Shown: positions 60,040 through 64,000 of the stretch, in pieces
Layout of the letters: each line of letters starts with the position of its first letter
How positions within the stretch are numbered: position 1 is the stretch's first letter
Assembly (NCBI RefSeq): GCF_016595435.1
Contig: NZ_JAENIJ010000012.1
Location: forward strand, 41,675-105,674
Reading direction: 5' to 3'
From: Luteolibacter pohnpeiensis
Lineage (GTDB): Bacteria > Verrucomicrobiota > Verrucomicrobiia > Verrucomicrobiales > Akkermansiaceae
Length of the DNA: 64,000 bases
The notes under the pieces: model-generated
Told to the model about the DNA's origin: nothing
Seen by the model: only the letters and a program-made list of their open reading frames with translations
Database searches by the model: none
Program-made: the position numbers and the translations under genes

Positions 60040-60543
60040 CTATTCGGTCAATGTGAAGTGTTTGCGGCCGAACTCCAAAAATAGCCGATCCCAGTCATCT
60101 TCAAATGCTGGCTCCTCTAGTTCTTCAATCTTTTGGCGGTAAGCAGCATCTCCAAGCTCCCAATCCTTCGTTCTACCGTCACGAACCGCTTGTTCGTAGA
60201 GCGGACGCAGATTTTCCAAAGCCTTGAGGCATCCAGTCGCTCCAAGCGCTTCGAGGTCAGCCCTGCGATCTTCAAGCCATGAAAAGTAACCTGCCACATT
60301 TCCAGAGTTGATGATGGTGCCTTGCCAAAAATAATACATGTCGGCGTATGCGCTCTCCTCAAACGTCATTCCAGGGTATGCTCCATTTACCCGCGCCCCA
60401 TGAGGTATTCGATCGATCGTAAATTTAGCATAGGCTCCGATTTCTTCGGATTCTGTCATCTCGCTGATATTAGTAGGGTGATTCTTACCACAGCTCAGGA
60501 GGGCTAGGAAAGTGAGAACTATCATAACCCAATGACCTCTCAT
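60040..60543 (-). CDS. DUF4375 (DMP19-like) putative lipoprotein
   Basis: A 167-residue protein from ATG 60543 (MRGHWVMIVLTFLALLSCGKN), which gives a lipoprotein-type signal ending LLSC; the longer frame to 60594 is less likely. The mature part has MYYFWQGTIINSGNVAGYFSWLEDRRADLEALGATGCLKALENL, the pattern of the DMP19/DUF4375 domain (Y-x-x-x-G-x-I-x-N-G-G...YF). Domain function is not known. 124 bp separate it from the next gene. Confidence 0.75.
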   Translation of the reverse strand: MRGHWVMIVLTFLALLSCGKNHPTNISEMTESEEIGAYAKFTIDRIPHGARVNGAYPGMTFEESAYADMYYFWQGTIINSGNVAGYFSWLEDRRADLEALGATGCLKALENLRPLYEQAVRDGRTKDWELGDAAYRQKIEELEEPAFEDDWDRLFLEFGRKHFTLTE

Positions 60544-60677
60544 TTTCTGGAAGATATATGCAGTCACGACAATTGATTCTTCACGAATCCTCATGCTTCA
60601 GATCCGTGTAAAAAACGCAACCAGTTATCAGATGCGCGCTTCCGAAACGGTCTGTGTTTTCTGGCTACACTGCGATT

Positions 60678-60995
60678 CTATCTGCGGGGCGGTAGCTGCT
60701 TGATCGGCTTGAGGGTGATGGTCTGATTGTTTTGTTTCTTAAAATGTGTTTGGCGTCGCTGAATACGGCCATCTATATAACCCCGGGTTCCAGCTTGAAT
60801 GGAACTTACCAGAATATAGCCGATCCAGCTCCAAAGCAATGTGGCAAGGATCGATAATCCTCTCCAATGTGCTTGCCCTTTGGGATACTTTTTAAACGAC
60901 ATCCAAATGGGGACGACGTATAGGAGTGGAAGTCCGATCAATATGAACGACTCAGTGCTGCCAAGTCCACCAATAAATAACAGTTGTTGGTTCAT
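60678..60995 (-). CDS. Small two-to-three-pass membrane protein
   Basis: A 105-residue protein. Hydrophobic segments at about 5-30 (ESFILIGLPLLYVVPIWMSF) and 44-65 (GLSILATLLWSWIGYILVSSI), then a Gln/Lys-rich basic tail. It resembles superinfection-immunity-type small membrane proteins only in layout. Orphan gene in the cassette-like region. Confidence 0.65.
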   Translation of the reverse strand: MNQQLLFIGGLGSTESFILIGLPLLYVVPIWMSFKKYPKGQAHWRGLSILATLLWSWIGYILVSSIQAGTRGYIDGRIQRRQTHFKKQNNQTITLKPIKQLPPRR

Positions 60996-61157
60996 AAGAT
61001 TAATTATATTTCTGCAAAATGTCGAAACTATCTCCCACGCCAGTCCGATGGCGGTGTTTTGATTTCTGAATGAAAGTTGAGTGGATCATGACTGATTGAA
61101 CTCGCGGAGAGGCGGGTGTTAGAGAGTGATGATTTGTATGAATGCTTGAATTATTTC

Positions 61158-61571
61158 TTACGGTTTGGCCACAAAGTCAACCATCGGAAACGTTTTGCGT
61201 AGTAGTCGACCCGTCGCAGTTGATTCCGTCGGTATACCATATACCGAAATCTCTGCAGGTTCGCCTGTCTTGTCTAAAAGTTGAACTGTAAATGCACCTG
61301 ACGGACCTCTAAAGTGGTAATCCTCTATCACAAGCGGGGTTTCTCGTTTGTTAACGTGGAGTAGATCTCGGAGCTTCTTCTCGATTCTGCTTCCAAGTAT
61401 GGCATCCCCCTCAAATTGTTTAGTATCAATAAGAGTAATACCGGGTTCATTTCCAAGGGCAACAATCTTGTTGCGGGCTTCGACTGCTGAGATTTGAGAA
61501 TTCCTAGCGCCCGTGAAAAACGCTAGTAAAATAATTACTACACCTGCTCCGATCCATGCCGCTATCTTCAT
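61158..61571 (-). CDS. Hypothetical membrane-anchored protein
   Basis: A 137-residue protein with one N-terminal helix (AAWIGAGVVIILLAFFTG) and a soluble mixed domain (GNEPGITLIDTKQFEGDAI ... FTVQLLDKTGEPAEISVYG). No family recognised. It lies 35 bp after the zinc-ribbon gene, so the junction element must overlap the zinc-ribbon gene end. Confidence 0.65.
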   Translation of the reverse strand: MKIAAWIGAGVVIILLAFFTGARNSQISAVEARNKIVALGNEPGITLIDTKQFEGDAILGSRIEKKLRDLLHVNKRETPLVIEDYHFRGPSGAFTVQLLDKTGEPAEISVYGIPTESTATGRLLRKTFPMVDFVAKP

Positions 61572-61606
61572 CGTATTTCTGCCGAACGTTAAAGTGGTGT
61601 CACTTG

Positions 61607-62260
61607 CTACAGGGACCCAGTCTTCGATTCAGGTTGAGGTTTGCCGCCATCCTCCGAATCCGACTCGAAACGGGCAGCGGGTTGTGGTGCGATGACTTGT
61701 TCGACTTTCTTGATTCTTTCTTTGAGCTGCTTGATTCTGAGGCGATGATGTTCCGAGTCAGGAATCTGATTAAAATAGTGCCTGATTCTGTCCATCCGCT
61801 TGAACCGCCCGAGCACGTGTAGATCCAGAGCCGCGTTGGCAAGATCGTGGAAATCCTCCCAAGACTTTTCCTCCTTCTTGAGGAGCTGCTGATACTCAGA
61901 ATTCACGCGATCATCGGTTTGCTGCTTCTTGCGGCACTCTACACAACGAATGCAATTCGCGTCATTGGCGAATCCAAGAGTCTCGAACCAATAGCGTTGC
62001 TCCTCTGCGAAAAAGATGAAAGGCCTCCTGCAATCCACGCAGGTCTTCAAGACATCGTAATACACGTAGATCGGAATCGCTGACCCATGTTGCTTTGAGA
62101 CGTCGGCACGAATCCCGGTATCTGGAATAATCGTCACGTCATCGATCGTATATTTCCAGCTTGGATCGAGACCCAGGTTGTCACCCCGGAGGTCGCATCC
62201 TGTGATCCGAGGCCGACGCCCGTAGCGCGGATGATCCACAAGATTGTCGGGCATCTTCAT
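61607..62260 (-). CDS. Zinc-ribbon domain protein
   Basis: A 217-residue protein. A treble-clef/zinc-ribbon segment is clear: CVDCRRPFIFFAEEQRYWFETLGFANDANCIRCVECR, with four Cys in two CxxC pairs. The C-terminal half is helical, and the last 25 residues (ARFESDSEDGGKPQPESKTG) are translated from a repeated junction element. That tail resembles the tail of the unrelated gene at 62863-63744. A zinc-ribbon of this type is often found in probable-zinc-ribbon DUF proteins of unknown function. Confidence 0.75.
   Translation of the reverse strand: MKMPDNLVDHPRYGRRPRITGCDLRGDNLGLDPSWKYTIDDVTIIPDTGIRADVSKQHGSAIPIYVYYDVLKTCVDCRRPFIFFAEEQRYWFETLGFANDANCIRCVECRKKQQTDDRVNSEYQQLLKKEEKSWEDFHDLANAALDLHVLGRFKRMDRIRHYFNQIPDSEHHRLRIKQLKERIKKVEQVIAPQPAARFESDSEDGGKPQPESKTGSL
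61612..61682 (-). repeat. Junction element copy, 3' end of zinc-ribbon gene
   Basis: A partly palindromic element. GATTC (61626-61630) faces GAATC (61656-61660), GAGG (61636-61639) faces CCTC (61651-61654), and AGTC (61619-61622) faces GACT (61662-61665). The stretch 61631-61680 is about 80 percent identical by eye to 62887-62938. It lies inside the coding end of the zinc-ribbon gene. Confidence 0.6.
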
Positions 62261-62287
62261 TTTCTATCGAACGCTAATGGTCTGGCA

Positions 62288-62368
62288 CCGCCTACCGACG
62301 GTGCGCCTCCGAGTGCGGGTTCATGATTGTAGCTACGGAAATCATTCGGACTCGGAGCGGGTAGCCGG
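62288..62368 (-). repeat. attC-like palindromic element
   Basis: An 81-bp imperfect hairpin between two minus-strand genes. CCGCCTACC (62288-62296) faces GGTAGCCGG (62360-62368) with one mismatch, CTCCGAGT (62307-62314) faces ACTCGGAG (62350-62357), and ATGATT (62323-62328) faces AATCAT (62340-62345) with the palindrome GTAGCTAC (62329-62336) at the apex. Arms are separated by unpaired bases, as in integron attC sites. The flanking bases read GTTCGAT and GGACAAC on the minus strand, only a loose match to the GTTRRRY/RYYYAAC cores. Confidence 0.62.
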
Positions 62369-62392
62369 TTGTCCAGCTCCGCCTTGTCCTGT

Positions 62393-62827
62393 CTATTCGC
62401 GGATCGCCTTATCCTGTGCTTTCATCACTTCTTCCTGAATGGTTGGCATCACGTCGGCCAAATACACTCCGAATTTCTTCATTGCGGATTTTCCGACCTC
62501 CGACCCATAGAAATCAGCCAGAGCCTTCAGCTCTTCCGCTGTGAAGTGCTTCACCATGGAATTCTTCATTGTTTTGGTGAGAGCTGGAACATCCAGATGT
62601 TTTGTCATCACAGCTTTGAACAATTCACGTTCTGACTCAGGCATGTTTTTTGCCATCTCCTCCGTCATGTCCAAAAACATTTCTTCAGGTGGTATGGCCT
62701 TCAAATAACGCTCCGCTTCCCTGATCCGGTTTTCAGGTGTGTCTTCAATTCCGAATGCTGTTGAAACGATACAGAGAGCTGCAAATGAAGCGGCAATCGT
62801 TGAGGATAGTCGTGTTGGTATAGTCAT
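62393..62827 (-). CDS. DUF2059 domain secreted protein
   Basis: A 144-residue exported protein. Signal peptide (SSTIAASFAALCIVSTAFG), then a helical domain with FTAEELKALADFYGSEVGKSAMKKFGVYLADVMP, the diagnostic DUF2059 segment. Function unknown. It is 35 bp from the upstream gene and is followed on the left by an attC-like element. Confidence 0.85.
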   Translation of the reverse strand: MTIPTRLSSTIAASFAALCIVSTAFGIEDTPENRIREAERYLKAIPPEEMFLDMTEEMAKNMPESERELFKAVMTKHLDVPALTKTMKNSMVKHFTAEELKALADFYGSEVGKSAMKKFGVYLADVMPTIQEEVMKAQDKAIRE

Positions 62828-62857
62828 AATTTTTTGGTAGAAGGTCGTAGGCTTCGC

Positions 62858-62938
62858 ACCCGCTATCGGGAGCGTTCCTCGGATTTAGGTTGAGGTTTGT
62901 CGCCACCCTCCAAATCCGGCTCGGAACGGCTAGCGGGT
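62858..62938 (-). repeat. attC-like palindromic element inside gene end
   Basis: An 81-bp nested hairpin. ACCCGCTA (62858-62865) faces TAGCGGGT (62931-62938), CGTTCC (62873-62878) faces GGAACG (62923-62928), GGATTT (62881-62886) faces AAATCC (62912-62917), and GAGG (62892-62895) faces CCTC (62907-62910). Four perfect arms, with bulges between them, is the shape of an attC site. Most of it lies inside the final codons of the gene at 62863-63744 and creates its GGDKPQP-type tail. Confidence 0.68.
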
Positions 62939-63744
62939 TGTCCAGCGCTGCCTTGTTCTGCTTCTTGATTTAGTCGCTGATAGAACTCGTAGGTCTCGCT
63001 TCCTACGAGCACAAGCTCAAACCCGCCGCGCTTCAAATAGAGATTGAGAATATCTCCACTCCTCAAGAACTCGAACTCCTCTTCAGCCCCGTCCGGCAAT
63101 CGAAGCGACATCACCCCAGGCTTGACGACCGATACGGCCCCAGCAGGGTATTCAACTGCTTTGCCCCGATCTGTTGCGGAAATTGCGTCTTGCGAGATAT
63201 TGACGACGATGGTGCCCGATTGCCACGTGCCGATGGCGGACTCCCAAGCCCCATCGAAAGGAATAACTCTATTCGATCCCTTGATTGCTATCGGAATAGA
63301 CTGAGAGCTGTTCGGAGAGAGCGAGACGATCATCTCCGCGTCGAGAAGCTTCACAGCTTGGATGTCCACCAGGATCTCAAAGCGGAAATCTCGTTCCTTT
63401 GGTGTAATCCGGATCCGAAGGTAGGGCGGCAACATGGATGGCCCGTGGTACCAAGATGCCGAAAAGGTGAGATCGTAGGGAACTCCCTCCACCGTCTGTA
63501 GCTTTCCAAATATATCCTCCTCACGGGCGTCAGGAAACAAGCGTTCTACCACGGGCGGCAATTGCAGATCCTTGCCGCCAATTGTGAGAACCTTCTTCTC
63601 CAGATCGAATCTCGCAGGCTGGAATACCTTGGGTAATCCCTCAAGGGTGCCGTTCTTCAGCTTCAAGATGGTATCCTGATGAGCTAAAGCGAAGTTAATC
63701 CCGAGAGAACAACCTAGGACTAACAATATGACGCCCTTCTTCAT
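62863..63744 (-). CDS. Secreted hypothetical protein with translated repeat tail
   Basis: A 293-residue exported protein starting at ATG 63744 (MKKGVILLVLGCSLGINFALA). Beta-rich chain, with LKNGTLEGLPKVFQPARFDLEKK and KPGVMSLRLPDGAEEEFEFLRSGD. No family recognised. The C-terminal 25 residues (ASRSEPDLEGGDKPQPKSEE) are translated from the junction element. A longer frame to 63885 would translate a second junction element at the N terminus and is rejected. Confidence 0.72.
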   Translation of the reverse strand: MKKGVILLVLGCSLGINFALAHQDTILKLKNGTLEGLPKVFQPARFDLEKKVLTIGGKDLQLPPVVERLFPDAREEDIFGKLQTVEGVPYDLTFSASWYHGPSMLPPYLRIRITPKERDFRFEILVDIQAVKLLDAEMIVSLSPNSSQSIPIAIKGSNRVIPFDGAWESAIGTWQSGTIVVNISQDAISATDRGKAVEYPAGAVSVVKPGVMSLRLPDGAEEEFEFLRSGDILNLYLKRGGFELVLVGSETYEFYQRLNQEAEQGSAGQPASRSEPDLEGGDKPQPKSEERSR

Positions 63745-63759
63745 TGAGTGCATTTCTGA

Positions 63760-63861
63760 GCCGAATGTTAGAGTGCTGGCACGGCGGTGTCGAGCATCCA
63801 GAGCAAAGTGAACTAACGAGCTTGTCCGCCGTTGCCACCCATGACTTGTTCTGCGTTGGGA
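63760..63861 (-). repeat. attC-like junction element, 102 bp
   Basis: Between the partial gene at the right edge and the next gene. GGCACGGCGG (63778-63787) faces CCGCCGTTGCC (63826-63836) with one bulged base, and the ends GCCGAAT (63760-63766) and GTTGGGA (63855-63861) can pair in part (CCnAA/TTnGG). The ends resemble attC outer boxes TCCCAAC...ATTCGGC on the minus strand. The element fits the length of an attC site (57-141 bp). Confidence 0.6.
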
Positions 63862-63862
63862 T

Positions 63863-64000
63863 TTATTGGAATGCCTGTCCGCCAAGAAGCTTCACGACCG
63901 CAGCACGGAATTGCTCGAAATCTCGCTTGGGTGGGTATGCGTTACTGCCGTGTGACAAAGCTGATGCATCACCATACTTGATTCGAAGATTCCACTGCGT
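63863..64000 (-). CDS. Partial unknown protein, C-terminal 45 residues
   Basis: An open frame that enters from the right edge and stops at TAA 63863-63865, ending RDFEQFRAAVVKLLGGQAFQ. Same strand as the cassette-like genes. No family can be given from the fragment. Its stop lies 1 bp from the junction element, as expected for a cassette gene followed by its recombination site. Confidence 0.6.
   Translation of the reverse strand, partial: TQWNLRIKYGDASALSHGSNAYPPKRDFEQFRAAVVKLLGGQAFQ

Noticed and set aside
59361..64000. Firm call of a classical mobile integron
   Set aside because: No integrase gene, no attI, and core boxes deviate from GTTRRRY/RYYYAAC. Only an attC-like, cassette-like organisation can be claimed.
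1..64000. CRISPR arrays, rRNA, tRNA genes, transposases, phage genes
   Set aside because: Read for regular spacer repeats, conserved rRNA stretches, cloverleaves and DDE/tyrosine recombinase motifs; none was seen.

Overview
The window looks like a chromosomal stretch from the Verrucomicrobiota, probably class Verrucomicrobiae. The support is a pilus cluster arranged like the Akkermansia Amuc_1098-1102 locus, a DUF1080/beta-propeller/haem fusion of the type common in Planctomycetes and Verrucomicrobia, a PEP-CTERM protein, a GldF/GldG/DUF4340 set, many overlapping start/stop codons, and a near absence of Shine-Dalgarno motifs. No rRNA, tRNA, CRISPR array, insertion sequence or phage gene was seen.

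Layout. 0-9.9 kb (minus strand): type IV pilus/secretin cluster (secretin, two small inner-membrane or periplasmic proteins, a PilM/PilN-like fusion, a pilin and a PilT-type ATPase), then a membrane protein and an ABC permease/ATPase pair. 10-20.3 kb: a methyltransferase, then a long minus-strand run with recF, a DUF4340/GldG/GldF-like set, pdxH, a TatD nuclease, an acetyltransferase, a Rid protein and an M23 peptidase. 20.4-23.8 kb: obgE, a gamma-glutamylcyclotransferase-like gene, cca and a small membrane protein. 23.9-32.1 kb: a tight eight-gene minus-strand operon for sugar acids (2-hydroxyacid dehydrogenase, gluconokinase, Ldh2-type dehydrogenase, UxaC, SDR, an Nramp-fold transporter lacking its metal motifs, Gfo/Idh/MocA oxidoreductase, TIM-barrel epimerase). 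32.2-47 kb: mostly housekeeping (glnII, aroB, an OmpH-like chaperone, MOSC/mobA, a pseudouridine synthase, birA, nadC, yjbQ), plus a frameshifted hydrolase, a very small kinase next to a PP2C phosphatase, and a YlbF protein with a Gly/Cys tail. 47-58.8 kb: a GGQ release-factor-like gene, the DUF1080-propeller-cytochrome fusion, a TonB-dependent receptor with a long leader hairpin, an ABC ATPase, a GH63-like glycosidase, coaD and thiD.

58.8-64 kb differs from the rest. It holds short, mostly orphan minus-strand genes in single file. Several junctions carry imperfect 70-100 bp palindromes with nested, bulged arms, some running into the coding ends so that unrelated proteins share a C-terminal tail. 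This looks like an integron-type or analogous gene-cassette array. No integrase is visible and the core boxes match only loosely.

Two other items stand out: the octamer TTGTTAGA occurs about 15 times on the two strands (one to two expected), inside and between genes, and a GTCG-type tetranucleotide tract breaks the hydrolase at its nucleophile elbow. Everything here was read by eye; no alignment or database search was run.
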